The translations under genes and the position numbers were made by a program. A stretch of 64,000 bases of DNA from DASZHJ01 sp035604335 (GTDB taxonomy: Bacteria > Pseudomonadota > Alphaproteobacteria > ATCC43930 > CGMCC-115725). The first letter of the stretch is position 1; the number at the start of each line of letters is the position of its first letter. A model generated the notes under the pieces. It searched no databases, was not told the origin of the DNA, and was given only the letters and a program-made list of their open reading frames with translations. Positions 1 through 8,374 of this stretch are shown in pieces. The stretch is from the NCBI GenBank assembly GCA_035604335.1, contig DATNIT010000253.1:5804-69803 (forward strand), written 5' to 3'.

Positions 1-122
1 AACGTGCTCACGCCCTCGAGAGTGTCACTGAGCGTTTGCTCGTCGGCCTCTGGGAAATCGGCCTTAAGCCGCTCGCGAAGGTATTGGTATTCAGTCAGGC
101 TGTGCAGCAACAAAGGGGTCAT
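1..122 (-). CDS. Siphovirus Gp157-like protein, N-terminal fragment
   Basis: Read on the minus strand from an ATG at 122-120, 40 open codons run off the left window edge. The peptide begins MTPLLLHSLTEYQYL and continues through an acidic stretch to LSDTLEG. A helical N-terminus followed by a (L/I)xDTLEG motif is how bacterial and phage Gp157-like proteins begin. That family was named from a Streptococcus phage resistance protein, and its function is poorly understood. Only the first 40 residues are visible, so the assignment rests on one short motif. Its neighbours (small HTH regulator, DUF5681 protein) also suit a phage-like or integrated-element edge. Confidence 0.5.
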   Translation of the reverse strand, partial: MTPLLLHSLTEYQYLRERLKADFPEADEQTLSDTLEGVST

Positions 123-181
123 GGATCCGCCGTTCGGCTGAGTAAAATTCGGAGTGCGCATATGCCGCTACATCGCGTATG

Positions 182-226
182 ATGCAATTTAGGCATCAGA
201 GGATACCATGTCAATGCAATTTGCAT
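182..226. promoter_or_regulatory. Two operator-like palindromes upstream of the HTH regulator
   Basis: Positions 214-226 read ATGCAATTTGCAT, a perfect inverted repeat of 6-bp arms around a central T. Positions 182-197 carry a near copy, ATGCAATTTAGGCATC, also an imperfect palindrome. The copies are 32 bp apart (about three helical turns) and lie just upstream of the start codon at 249, in a clearly AT-rich stretch. This is the usual arrangement for autoregulatory operators of a small Xre-type repressor. Binding is inferred. Confidence 0.45.
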
Positions 227-248
227 CTCTCAAGATATAATTTATATA

Positions 249-479
249 ATGCTCACATCAAGCCAGATCAGGGCCGCCCGAGCGTTGGTACGCTGGTCAG
301 CACGAGAGCTAGCAGAAAGGGCGCGTCTGTCCCTTCCCACAATTCAGCGACTGGAGGCTGCCGAAGGGATGCCATCAACTTCAGTGAAGACCATGCTGGC
401 CATCAAAGCGGCGCTTGAGAACGTTGGGGTCGAATTCACCAACGGCGACTCCCCTGGCGTCCGTATGAAGGCCCGCTAG
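249..479 (+). CDS. Small Xre/Cro-C1-type HTH transcriptional regulator
   Basis: A 76-residue protein that is essentially one helix-turn-helix domain. Residues 6-40 (QIRAARALVRWSARELAERA, then LSLPTIQRLEAAEG) match the five-helix Xre fold: a scaffold helix, then the turn and the recognition helix around SLPTIQRLE. The C-terminal half (MLAIKAALENVGVEFTNGD) is the dimer-side helix and strand common in one-domain alphaproteobacterial Xre proteins. There is no clear Shine-Dalgarno sequence; the leader is AT-rich and holds two palindromes at 182-226 that are probably its own operators. It is likely a repressor of itself and of a neighbouring mobile-element function. Target genes cannot be told from the window. 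Confidence 0.8.
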   Translation: MLTSSQIRAARALVRWSARELAERARLSLPTIQRLEAAEGMPSTSVKTMLAIKAALENVGVEFTNGDSPGVRMKAR

Positions 480-579
480 GACCGGGGCGCTGCCCCACAC
501 GGATCATGCTGGCTCGATCTCTTGGATCAACGGCTAGGCCGCGAGCGTCGCAGCGAGCGGGGTAGTGCGCGATTGCCCT

Positions 580-611
580 GGGCCCCTGTGGTGGGATCAC
601 CCCTGGGGCCC
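580..611. terminator. Convergent hairpin between HTH gene and DUF5681 gene
   Basis: GGGCCCC at 580-586 pairs with GGGGCCC at 605-611, with an inner GGTG/CACC stem. On the plus strand a pyrimidine-rich run with TCTTTT follows about 10 nt later. The hairpin lies between two convergent genes (ends at 479 and 660), where a bidirectional terminator is expected. The T-run is short and offset, so this is tentative. Confidence 0.35.
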
Positions 612-659
612 CCTCTCCTATCTTTTGCTCCCCGCTAACGAACCCAGCCACCCCGACAG

Positions 660-1229
660 TTAGAGTTTCGAGTCCAACTCGTTGAGTTGCAAAGCAAAGG
701 GCCGGTCCGATACCGCCTTCAGGTCTTCTCGCTCGTATAGGCTCTTCGCCTGGATTGCCCTCTCGAAAGCGTCGACGAGCTTCGAGAGTTCGCTAGCTTC
801 CGTAAGTGTCAGCTCACCATTTGCCACCGCCGCCAGAAGCGCCGCGATGGCTTTGGGCGCATCGGCAAGTTCTGTTATCGGCGGCAGCGTGAATTGGACA
901 GTCCGCTCTCGGGTCGGCGGCAAGATGCGCTCGAGGCACAGCCGCAGCGCGAAGTGGTTCCCTGCGAGCGCCAGGTCGATGGCCTTGCGCGTCAGTGCTT
1001 CGGCCTCGCCCACGAGCAGCGCTTCAGCCGCCAACGTCGCGGCGTTCCGCGAGCCTCGTGGCCGACCCGACGGATTGCCGCTTTGCCCTTTTTGAAAAGG
1101 CCGTCCGCGAACTCTTTTTGTGCTTCTCTCGCTCGTCGCCTCTGCTGGTGGTCCCCCTGACCCGTTCGCTCTTAAATCCGCGACTGTGGGTCGTTTTTGT
1201 GCCGGTGCCGATCCTCTGGGCTTGCGCAT
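660..1229 (-). CDS. DUF5681 domain protein
   Basis: A 189-residue protein. Its centre has the hallmark of DUF5681, RPFQKGQSGNPSGRPRGSRN, a basic Gly/Pro-rich segment. A helical region follows (LAAEALLVGEAEALTRKAIDLALAGN), then RLCLERILPP and a predicted coiled C-terminus. An ATG further upstream at 1316 is possible, but the ATG at 1229 has a strong ribosome binding site (GGAGGA, 8 nt upstream), so I place the start there. DUF5681 proteins are often found in phage-like or integrated regions of alphaproteobacteria; their biochemical role is unknown. The adjacent Gp157-like fragment and small HTH regulator agree with an accessory origin. Confidence 0.8.
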   Translation of the reverse strand: MRKPRGSAPAQKRPTVADLRANGSGGPPAEATSERSTKRVRGRPFQKGQSGNPSGRPRGSRNAATLAAEALLVGEAEALTRKAIDLALAGNHFALRLCLERILPPTRERTVQFTLPPITELADAPKAIAALLAAVANGELTLTEASELSKLVDAFERAIQAKSLYEREDLKAVSDRPFALQLNELDSKL

Positions 1230-1432
1230 AATCACCGTCCTCCGAACCGGCACCCTTGACGTCATCAGGACCGCAGGAGCCTTCCATTTGAATGGGATCG
1301 GACGCCTGAGAGTCAAGTTTCAACACGTAATAATATTCCATATATAATGCATATTCTATTTAAAGTTGTTCACGAAGGTCGCTCGTTGTTCTTTCGCTGT
1401 TTAAACTGCAAACCCTCCAACCTTGGGTTCTC

Positions 1433-2302
1433 ATGCGCTCGATCGTCGCCACGGCGGTGCTCTGCGGCATCGCGCTTACCGCACCGCAGCAGGCCCGCGC
1501 GTGGGGCGATGAGGCGCACGAGATCGTCGCCTTGCTCGCCGACCACTACCTCGACCCGGCCGTGCACGACCAGGTCGGGGCGATGCTGGCCGCCGATACC
1601 GACAAGCTCACCAAGCACGACATCGCAAGCGAGGCGACCTGGGCCGACCACTATCGGGACAGCGATTTCAAGACCACCAAGAAGCGTTACAACCAGACCT
1701 ACTGGTGGCACCTCGTCTACACCGGCCAGCCTTGCACCGGCCGCTCCGACGCGCCTCACGGCATGAACGCCTCGACCGGACCCGCCAAGGACTGCGTCGT
1801 CACCAAGATCAACCAGTTCGCGGCGGAGCTCGCAGAGCCCAGCACCACGCCCAAGGAGCGGCTCCTCGCGCTCAAGTTCCTCCTGAACCTGGTGGCCGAC
1901 GTCAACGACCCCCTGAGCGATTCCGACAACCAGGGCGCCGCCACAATGAAAGTGACCGCGGACGGATTCAAACCCGCCACGCTCATGCACTTCTGGGAGG
2001 TCGATCTGGTCGCGCGCATCGGCACCGACGCGCAGGCCGTAGCGGACCAGTGGATCCCCGCGATCACCGACGCGGACGCCCGCGCCTGGCAGGCGGGCAC
2101 GCCGGAGAACTGGACGCAGCAGGGCTACGAGCTCGCCCGCGAACACGCCTACGGCAAGCTGCCGCCGCCCGACGCCAAGGGCGTCTATCACCTCGATGCC
2201 GCCTATGTCGACGACGCCGGCGGCGTGGTGGCGCTCCAGCTCCACAAGGCCGGATTGCGTCTCGCCAAGATCCTCAACAAGGCGCTGGCGAAGTCTTCGT
2301 GA
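1433..2302 (+). CDS. Exported S1/P1-nuclease family protein with degenerate zinc sites
   Basis: 289 residues with a Sec signal peptide ending QQARA at residues 19-23, so the mature protein starts with Trp24, as in S1/P1 nucleases where the N-terminal Trp is a zinc ligand. His29 (WGDEAHE), Asp72 (TWADHYR) and His93 (WWHLVY) match conserved ligands. The central LxH..GDxHQPLH region reads LLNLVADVNDPLS: Asp156 is kept but the two ligand histidines are Asn152 and Ser162. The later NLHHIWD-type motif reads TLMHFWE, so the expected His and Asp are Met185 and Glu189. The fold assignment is solid, but a standard three-zinc active site is not. It may be catalytically altered, a binding protein, or a subfamily with other metal use. 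No clear Shine-Dalgarno sequence precedes the ATG. Confidence 0.78.
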   Translation: MRSIVATAVLCGIALTAPQQARAWGDEAHEIVALLADHYLDPAVHDQVGAMLAADTDKLTKHDIASEATWADHYRDSDFKTTKKRYNQTYWWHLVYTGQPCTGRSDAPHGMNASTGPAKDCVVTKINQFAAELAEPSTTPKERLLALKFLLNLVADVNDPLSDSDNQGAATMKVTADGFKPATLMHFWEVDLVARIGTDAQAVADQWIPAITDADARAWQAGTPENWTQQGYELAREHAYGKLPPPDAKGVYHLDAAYVDDAGGVVALQLHKAGLRLAKILNKALAKSS

Positions 2303-2335
2303 GGCGCTGAAGCGCAGACGCCGCGACGACCCTCC

Positions 2336-2365
2336 TTGACATGCGGTTTTTGCGGGACCTAGCCT
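2336..2365 (+). promoter_or_regulatory. Candidate sigma-70-type promoter of the sugar ABC operon
   Basis: TTGACA at 2336-2341 is a perfect -35 hexamer. After an 18-bp spacer comes TAGCCT at 2360-2365, a weak -10. It lies about 80 bp before the start codon of the solute-binding protein at 2445, in the only non-coding gap ahead of this five-gene operon. Assigned on hexamer match and position only. Confidence 0.35.
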
Positions 2366-2444
2366 GTCGCGATCCCGTCACGAGAAAGCCGCAACAAATA
2401 ATCTCCGCAGTTCCCACGGGAAACAGCGGGTCAAGGAGGACGCC

Positions 2445-3740
2445 ATGGTGGACACAAGGATATCGCGCCGCGCGCTGATGACATCGGCCGCCGCGGCGGC
2501 GGGGCTCTCGGCCTTCGGCCGGGCGCCCGCTTTCGCTCAGGCTGATGTCCGCCTGCGCATGTTCTGGTGGGGCGCCAAGGATCGCGCCGAGCGGACCGAG
2601 AAGGCAAACCGGCTCTTCGAGCAGAAGCATCCGGGGACCACGATCGCCGGCGAGACCCTGGGCTGGAGCGACTACTGGCCGCGGGTCGCGACCCAGGTGG
2701 CCGGACGCAACGCCGCGGACGTCCTGCAGATGGACTACCGCTACATCTTCGAGTATGCGCGACGCGGCGCGCTGTTGCCGCTCGACGAGTTCGTGGCGAA
2801 GGAACTCAACCTCGGTGACTTCAGCGCCGCCGCCGTCGACAGCGGCAAGGTCGACGGCAAGATCTACGGCGTGAGCCTCGGCCTCAACTCGGTCGCCTTC
2901 ATCTACGACCGCCAGCTCATCCAGTCGCTTGGCTTGAAGGAGCCCGCCTGGAGCATGACCTGGGCGGAGTTTGGCGATCTCGCCGTCGAGATCACCAAGG
3001 CGGCGAAGCGCGACGGCTTTTTCGGTATGCAGGACGGCGCGCGCTACGAGCCGGCGCTCGAGATCTGGCTGCGCCAGCGCGGCAAGCCGCTCTATACGCC
3101 CGACGGCAAAGTCGGCTTCGACGAGGCGGACATCGCGGACTGGTTCGGCTTCTGGGACGGTCTGCGCAAGCGCGGCGGCGCCGCGGCACCCGACGTGCAG
3201 GCGCTCGACATGGGCGAGATCGATACCAGCCTCTTGACCCAAGGCCGCGCCGCGATGGTGTTCGCCAACTCGAACCAGCTCGTGGGCTTCCAGGCGGCCG
3301 TCAAGAGCAAGCTCGGCATGACCATGTATCCGAGCGGCGGCGCGGGAGCAAAGCCCGGCCAGTACCTCAAGCCCGCCATGCTCTGGAGCGTGCCGGCGAG
3401 CACCAAACAGCCGAAGGCCGCCATCGAGGTCGTCAACTTCTACATGAACGACAAGGACGCCGACCTCGTGCTGGGCGTCGAGCGCGGCGTGCCGGCTTCC
3501 GCCGCGATGCGGCAGGCGGTCGAGCCGACGCTCGACGAGCTCGGCAAGGCGCAAACGCAATACGTGTCCTTCATCGGCGACAAAGTGGGCGCACTCCCCG
3601 CGCCTCCGCCGGCGGGCGCGGGCGAGGTGCAATCCCTGCTGCGCCGGGTCAACGAGCAGGTGGGCTTCGGCAAGCTCTCGGTCGCGGACGGCGCCAAGCA
3701 GTTCGTCACGGAGGCGAAGGCCATCCTGGCACGCGGGTAG
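2445..3740 (+). CDS. Sugar ABC transporter substrate-binding protein (family 1)
   Basis: 431 residues. The N-terminus (TRISRRALMTSAAAAAGLSA, then a short hydrophobic run ending PAFAQA) is a typical Tat signal with the twin-arginine motif. The mature part starts LRMFWWGAKDRAERTEKANRLFEQKHPGT, the opening of MalE/UgpB-type family 1 binding proteins. It continues with the usual alternating alpha/beta pattern and an internal GKIYGVSLGLNSVAFIYDR segment that forms part of the ligand cleft. A strong AAGGAGG lies upstream of the ATG. It is followed after 5 nt by two permease genes and then two Gfo/Idh/MocA enzymes, so it probably captures a sugar or sugar-like compound that those enzymes oxidise. 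The substrate cannot be read from the sequence. Confidence 0.9.
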   Translation: MVDTRISRRALMTSAAAAAGLSAFGRAPAFAQADVRLRMFWWGAKDRAERTEKANRLFEQKHPGTTIAGETLGWSDYWPRVATQVAGRNAADVLQMDYRYIFEYARRGALLPLDEFVAKELNLGDFSAAAVDSGKVDGKIYGVSLGLNSVAFIYDRQLIQSLGLKEPAWSMTWAEFGDLAVEITKAAKRDGFFGMQDGARYEPALEIWLRQRGKPLYTPDGKVGFDEADIADWFGFWDGLRKRGGAAAPDVQALDMGEIDTSLLTQGRAAMVFANSNQLVGFQAAVKSKLGMTMYPSGGAGAKPGQYLKPAMLWSVPASTKQPKAAIEVVNFYMNDKDADLVLGVERGVPASAAMRQAVEPTLDELGKAQTQYVSFIGDKVGALPAPPPAGAGEVQSLLRRVNEQVGFGKLSVADGAKQFVTEAKAILARG

Positions 3741-3745
3741 GCTCG

Positions 3746-4684
3746 ATGGCGGTCGCGCTCACCGGCCGTGAGCCGCGCGCGGCCGCGCTCACCGGGCGCA
3801 GGCGCTCGCGCTTCAAGGCCGAGCTCGCTGGCTATGCCTTCCTGCTGCCCTGGCTCGTTGGGTTTCTCGGCCTGACGCTGGGCCCCGCCCTCGCCTCGCT
3901 CTATCTCTCCTTCACCGATTTCGACCTGGTGCGGAATCCCCGCTGGATCGGCGCCGCCAACTACGTGCGGATCGCCACCGACGACCCGAAGTTCGTGGCC
4001 TCGATGCACGTGACCTTCTTTTACGTGGCGGTGGCGGTGCCGCTGAAGCTCGCCTTCGCGCTGGGGATCGCGCTGATCCTCAACAAGGGGATCCGCGGCC
4101 TGCCGATTTATCGCGCGCTCTTCTATCTGCCCTCGCTGCTCGGCGCGAGCGTCGCCATCGCCGTGCTCTGGCGCCAGCTCTTCGCGGGCAACGGGCTCGT
4201 CAACCAGATGCTGGCACCGCTCGGCATTCAGGGACCGAGCTGGATCTCGAACCCCGACTACTCGCTCTACACGCTCGTTATCCTCAGCGTCTGGCAGTTC
4301 GGCTCGCCCATGATCATTTTCCTCGCAGGGCTTCGGCAGATTCCGAAGGACGTCTACGAAGCCGCCGCGATCGACGGCGCGGGATGGGGACGCCGGTTCT
4401 GGAACATCACGCTGCCGCTGCTGACGCCGGTGGTGTTCTTCAACGCGATCGTGCAGACCATCGACGCCTTCAAGGCGTTCACGCCCGCGTTCATCATCAG
4501 CGCCGGCACCGGCGGCCCGATCGACTCGACGCTGTTCTACACGCTCTATCTCTACCAGGAGGCCTTCTCTTTCTTCCGCATGGGGTATGCGGCGGCGCTG
4601 GCGTGGATCCTGGTGATCATCATCGCGGCGTTCACGGCCTTCTCGTTCCTGACCTCGCGGTATTGGGTGCACTACGGTGATTGA
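3746..4684 (+). CDS. Sugar ABC transporter permease, MalF/UgpA type
   Basis: 312 residues with six predicted membrane helices. The first (YAFLLPWLVGFLGLTLGPALASLYLS) is followed by the FTDFDLV..PRWIGAANYVRI segment typical of MalF/UgpA-like permeases. The EAA loop that contacts the ATPase is EAAAIDGAGWGRRFWNITLPLL around residues 205-226. The start is 5 nt after the binding-protein stop, and the 3' end overlaps the next permease gene by 8 nt. Together with that gene it forms the membrane channel. No ATPase gene accompanies the operon, so a shared MsmK/UgpC-type ATPase encoded elsewhere is expected. Confidence 0.9.
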   Translation: MAVALTGREPRAAALTGRRRSRFKAELAGYAFLLPWLVGFLGLTLGPALASLYLSFTDFDLVRNPRWIGAANYVRIATDDPKFVASMHVTFFYVAVAVPLKLAFALGIALILNKGIRGLPIYRALFYLPSLLGASVAIAVLWRQLFAGNGLVNQMLAPLGIQGPSWISNPDYSLYTLVILSVWQFGSPMIIFLAGLRQIPKDVYEAAAIDGAGWGRRFWNITLPLLTPVVFFNAIVQTIDAFKAFTPAFIISAGTGGPIDSTLFYTLYLYQEAFSFFRMGYAAALAWILVIIIAAFTAFSFLTSRYWVHYGD

Positions 4685-5552
4685 CGTCGACTTGCCATCG
4701 GCGGAGCCCGGCAGCGGCCGGCATGGCACCGGGCGCTCGCTCGGCTATCACGCGCTGCTCTGCCTCGCCTCGCTCGCGATGCTCTATCCCTTGCTCTGGA
4801 TGCTCGCGAGCTCGTTCAAGCCCGAGGACGAGATCTTCGGCAACGCCTCGCTCTGGCCCACGAGCTTCAGCCTCGGTTCCTACGGGCGCGGGTGGAGCGG
4901 GTTGCAGGTGAGCTTCGGCCGGTTCTTCCTAAACTCGCTGATCATCTCGGTGCTATCGGTGATCGGCAACGTGCTCTCCTGCTCGCTCGCGGCCTATGCG
5001 GTGGCGCGGCTCGAGTTCCGCGGGCGCGGGTTCTGGTTCGCGCTCATGCTGGGCACGCTGATGCTGCCCTATCACGTGACGCTGATCCCGCAATACGTCC
5101 TTTTCCTGGGTCTCGGCTGGATCGACACCTTCCTGCCGCTGGTGGTGCCGAAATTCCTGGCGGTGGACGCCTTCTTCATCTTCCTGCTGGTGCAATTCTT
5201 CCGCGCGCTGCCGCGCGAGCTCGACGAGGCCGCCGAGATCGACGGCTGCAGCGCCTTCGGCATCTACTGGCGGATCATCCTGCCGCTGTCGCTGCCGGCG
5301 CTCGCGACCGCCGCCATCTTCACTTTCATCTTCACCTGGGACGACTTCTTCGGTCCCCTGGTCTACCTCAACGATATGAGCTCCTATACCGTGCAGCTGG
5401 GTCTGCGGAGCTTCGTCGACTCCTCGGGTAAATCCGATTGGGGCGCTCTGTTCGCGATGTCGACGGTGACGCTGCTGCCGGTGTTCGCGTTCTTCGTGTT
5501 CTTCCAGAGGCTCTTGATCCAGGGCATCGCAACCACCGGGCTCAAAGGCTGA
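4677..5552 (+). CDS. Sugar ABC transporter permease, MalG/UgpE type
   Basis: 291 residues starting at a GTG that overlaps the upstream permease gene by 8 nt, a sign of translational coupling. The sequence has the classic MalG layout: first helix LCLASLAMLYPLLWMLASSFK, then PEDEIF.. and a segment corresponding to TLxNY, then a core of five more helices. The EAA loop is DEAAEIDGCSAFGIYWRIILPL. It pairs with the MalF-type subunit to form the inner-membrane channel of a carbohydrate importer. The C-terminal RLLIQGIATTGLKG is the conserved tail of this permease class. Confidence 0.9.
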   Translation: MIDVDLPSAEPGSGRHGTGRSLGYHALLCLASLAMLYPLLWMLASSFKPEDEIFGNASLWPTSFSLGSYGRGWSGLQVSFGRFFLNSLIISVLSVIGNVLSCSLAAYAVARLEFRGRGFWFALMLGTLMLPYHVTLIPQYVLFLGLGWIDTFLPLVVPKFLAVDAFFIFLLVQFFRALPRELDEAAEIDGCSAFGIYWRIILPLSLPALATAAIFTFIFTWDDFFGPLVYLNDMSSYTVQLGLRSFVDSSGKSDWGALFAMSTVTLLPVFAFFVFFQRLLIQGIATTGLKG

Positions 5553-5592
5553 GCGCGAGCCCCATCCTCCACCCCTTCAGTTGGACGACATC

Positions 5593-6600
5593 ATGAGCAA
5601 GGTCCGCTTCGCCGCCATCGGCCTCAATCATTTCCACATCTACGGCCAGATCGACCTGATGCTCCGCGCGGGCGCTGAGTTCGTGGCCTACCACGGCGAG
5701 GAAGAGAAATTCTTCGACCGGCCTTTTGCCAAGCACTATCCGCAGGCAAGAAGGGTCGACGATATCAGCCGCATTCTCGAGGACGAGAGCATCTCCCTGG
5801 TGCTGAGCGCCGCCGTCAACAGCGAGCGCGCGCCGCTCGGCATCTCCGTCATGCGACACGGCAAGGATTTCATGGTCGACAAGCCCGGCATCACCTCGCT
5901 GGAGCAGCTCGCCGACGTGCGCAAGGCGCAGGCCGAGACCAAGCGCATCTACTCGATTTGCTATTCCGAGCATTTCGAGACCCGATCCTCCGTCAAAGCG
6001 GGCGAGCTCCTGCGGGCGGGCGCGATCGGCAAGCTCGTCAACACGGTCGGGCTTGGCCCGCACCGTCTCAACAAGCCGCGGCGCGCCGAGTGGTTCTTCA
6101 AGCGGGAGAAATTCGGCGGCATCCTCGCCGACATCGCCTCGCATCAGTGCGAGCAGTTCCTGTTCTTCACGGACCGACTGAGCGCGGAGGTCGTCACCGC
6201 CACGGCCGCCAATCGTGCCAATCCCGAGACGCCGGAGTTCCAGGACTTCGGAGAGATGCTGCTGCGCGCGCCCGGCGTCACCGGCTATATCCGCGTGGAT
6301 TGGTTCACGCCCGACGGCCTGCCCACCTGGGGCGACGGACGGCTCACGCTGATCGGCACCGAGGGCTATATGGAGCTCCGCAAATACGTCGATATCGGCG
6401 GCATGCCCGGTACCGATCACCTCTTTCTCGTCGACAAGACGGGCGTGCATCGCATCGATTGCTCGGGCGTCGACCTGCCCTACGGGCGCCAGCTCGTGCA
6501 CGACATCCTCAATCGCACCGAGACAGCCATGCCGCAGGCGCGCTGCTTCGGCGCGACCGAGCTCGCGCTCACGGCGCAAGCGATGGCCGAGCGCGCATGA
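5593..6600 (+). CDS. Gfo/Idh/MocA-type oxidoreductase
   Basis: About 335 residues. A TTG at 5581 is in frame, but the ATG at 5593 (MSKVRFAAIGLNHFHIYG) puts the first beta strand right at the N-terminus as usual, so I prefer it. The N-terminal Rossmann domain has GLNHFHIYG where the family normally shows GxGxxG, and MVDKPG at the place of the usual EKP motif. The C-terminal alpha/beta domain begins around GKLVNTVGLGPHRLN. Family members are NAD(P)-dependent dehydrogenases of sugars and inositols. It lies 40 nt after the permease and overlaps the next oxidoreductase (ATGA), so it probably acts on the transported substrate. The unusual dinucleotide loop is shared in style with the gene at 46908-47912. 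Confidence 0.85.
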   Translation: MSKVRFAAIGLNHFHIYGQIDLMLRAGAEFVAYHGEEEKFFDRPFAKHYPQARRVDDISRILEDESISLVLSAAVNSERAPLGISVMRHGKDFMVDKPGITSLEQLADVRKAQAETKRIYSICYSEHFETRSSVKAGELLRAGAIGKLVNTVGLGPHRLNKPRRAEWFFKREKFGGILADIASHQCEQFLFFTDRLSAEVVTATAANRANPETPEFQDFGEMLLRAPGVTGYIRVDWFTPDGLPTWGDGRLTLIGTEGYMELRKYVDIGGMPGTDHLFLVDKTGVHRIDCSGVDLPYGRQLVHDILNRTETAMPQARCFGATELALTAQAMAERA

Positions 6601-7718
6601 GCCGCGTGCTCAACGTCGCCGTCATCGGGCTCGGAATCGGCAAGGCGCACATCGCCGAGGGGTATGCCAAGCACCCGGACAAGTTCCGGGTGCTAACCCT
6701 CTGCGATCTCGACACCAAGCGGCTCGCGGCCGTCGGCGATGAGTTCGGCGTTCCCCGCCGAACCGCGTCCTTCGACGCGGTGCTGGGCATGGCAGATATC
6801 GACGTGGTCGATGTCTGCACGCCGCCCGCGCTCCACGTGCCGCAGACCCTGGCGGCGCTCGCGGCCGGCAAGCACGCGATCTGCGAGAAGCCGCTCGCGG
6901 GCTCGCTTGCCGAGGTGGACAAGCTGATCGCCGCCCAGCGCAAGGCCAAGTGCCGCATCATGCCGGTGTTCCAGTACCGCTTCGGCAACGGGCTGCAGAG
7001 GGCGAAGCGGATCATCGAGCTGGGTCTCGCCGGCAAGCCCTACCTCGCGACCGTCGAGACCGCCTGGAAACGCACCGCCGCCTATTACGCGGTGCCCTGG
7101 CGCGGAAAGTGGCAGACCGAGCTCGGCGGCGTGCTGGTGACCCACGCCATCCACTCCCACGATATTCTTACCTACCTCATGGGGCCGATCGCGTCGGTCT
7201 TCGCGCGCACGGCAACGCGGGTCAATGCGATCGAGGTCGAGGATTGCGCCGTGGCGAGCCTCGAGATGAAGAGCGGCGCGCTGGTCTCGCTGGCGGCGAC
7301 GCTAGGCTCGCAGAGGGAGATCAGCCGGTTGCGCCTCTGCTTCGAGCACGTGACGTTCGAAAGCTCGCTGGAACCATACCGGCCGGGCGACGATCCCTGG
7401 GCGATCACTCCCGCCTCGCCCGAGGCCGAGGCGCGCATCGCGAAGGCGCTCGAGGACTGGCGCTTCGTGCCGTCGCGCTACGAGGGGCTACTGGCGAGCT
7501 ATCACGCCGCGATCGTCGTCGACGGTCCCCTACCGGTCACGCTCGGCGACGCGCGGCAATCCCTCGAGCTCGTGACGGCACTGATGCACTCCGCCGAGAC
7601 CGGGCTCGCCGTCGCACTCCCCATCGGCAAGCATCATGCGAAATATCGGAACTGGCGTCCCCGTGCGCGCACTGCGCGCCCACGCCGCCCTGGTCAGAGG
7701 GCCGCCGGCCGGCGATAA
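6597..7718 (+). CDS. Gfo/Idh/MocA-type oxidoreductase, canonical
   Basis: 373 residues, starting at an ATG that overlaps the stop of the upstream oxidoreductase (ATGA). The N-terminal Rossmann motif NVAVIGLGIGKAH contains GxGxxG, and the later CEKPL carries the catalytic Lys of the EKP signature. The C-terminal domain contains the expected GGVLVTHAIHSHDIL segment with the conserved His pair region. It probably oxidises or reduces a sugar, inositol or related polyol brought in by the upstream ABC system. The C-terminus is basic and low-complexity and overlaps the convergent btaB gene by 25 bp, so the last few residues may be an extension past the true domain. Confidence 0.88.
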   Translation: MSRVLNVAVIGLGIGKAHIAEGYAKHPDKFRVLTLCDLDTKRLAAVGDEFGVPRRTASFDAVLGMADIDVVDVCTPPALHVPQTLAALAAGKHAICEKPLAGSLAEVDKLIAAQRKAKCRIMPVFQYRFGNGLQRAKRIIELGLAGKPYLATVETAWKRTAAYYAVPWRGKWQTELGGVLVTHAIHSHDILTYLMGPIASVFARTATRVNAIEVEDCAVASLEMKSGALVSLAATLGSQREISRLRLCFEHVTFESSLEPYRPGDDPWAITPASPEAEARIAKALEDWRFVPSRYEGLLASYHAAIVVDGPLPVTLGDARQSLELVTALMHSAETGLAVALPIGKHHAKYRNWRPRARTARPRRPGQRAAGRR

Positions 7719-8353
7719 CGCATCAAGCAGGCGTAGTCGCGATAGAGCGGCTCGACCGTGAGGCCGCCGCGCTCGCGCTCGGCGAGGGCTTGCAGGTAAG
7801 CGGGCAACGCGGCGCGAGGCGTCACCTCGAAAAGTGTGAGCCAGCGCCGCAGCAGGTTGCGGAACCACTCCGGCAGCCCGCGCTGCTCGGAGAAATCCAC
7901 CACCGCCAGCAGGCCCGCGGGCTTCAGGGCGGAGACCGCGCGATCGACGGCGCCGCCCCAGTCCGGGATCATCGAGAGCGTGTAGGAAAACGCGATCGCA
8001 TCAAAAGACTCTGAAAGTCCGAACGTGGCGCGGGGATCGAGCTCATCGGCGAGGCAGCGCTCGATCCGGATACGCCCGGCGAGACCGGCGCGCGCGATCG
8101 TCGCATTCGCCGTCTTCAGCATCTCGTTGGAGGCGTCGATGCCGAAGATCTCCGCGTCGGGATAGCGCCGGGCGAGCGCCACCAGGTTCCGCCCGGTGCC
8201 GCAGCCGATCTCGCAGATGCGCGCTCCCGGCCCGGGCTGGAGCCCCCGCACCAAGCGATCGCGGCCGAGCAGATAGAATTTCCGGCTGAGGTCGTAGATG
8301 TGCCGCTGGTACCGGTACATCCGGTCCATGCGGAGCGTCGCCTCGGCGGTCAT
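7694..8353 (-). CDS. btaB: Betaine-lipid N-methyltransferase BtaB
   Basis: 219 residues. It is a class I SAM methyltransferase: motif I EIGCGTGRN at residues 48-56, acidic ribose-binding loop IFGIDASNEML, post-I motif and an AIAFSYTLSMIPDW segment. The N-terminus MDRMYRYQRHIYDLSRKFYLLGRD is typical of BtaB, which adds three methyl groups to diacylglyceryl-homoserine to make the betaine lipid DGTS at the membrane. Directly upstream (21 nt) and co-oriented is btaA, which makes diacylglyceryl-homoserine, and this pairing settles the assignment. The pair is probably phosphate-controlled through a Pho box at 9731-9748. The 3' end overlaps the convergent oxidoreductase gene. Confidence 0.9.
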   Translation of the reverse strand: MTAEATLRMDRMYRYQRHIYDLSRKFYLLGRDRLVRGLQPGPGARICEIGCGTGRNLVALARRYPDAEIFGIDASNEMLKTANATIARAGLAGRIRIERCLADELDPRATFGLSESFDAIAFSYTLSMIPDWGGAVDRAVSALKPAGLLAVVDFSEQRGLPEWFRNLLRRWLTLFEVTPRAALPAYLQALAERERGGLTVEPLYRDYACLMRYRRPAAL

Positions 8354-8374
8354 GGGCGCGGCCGCGCCTCCGCG

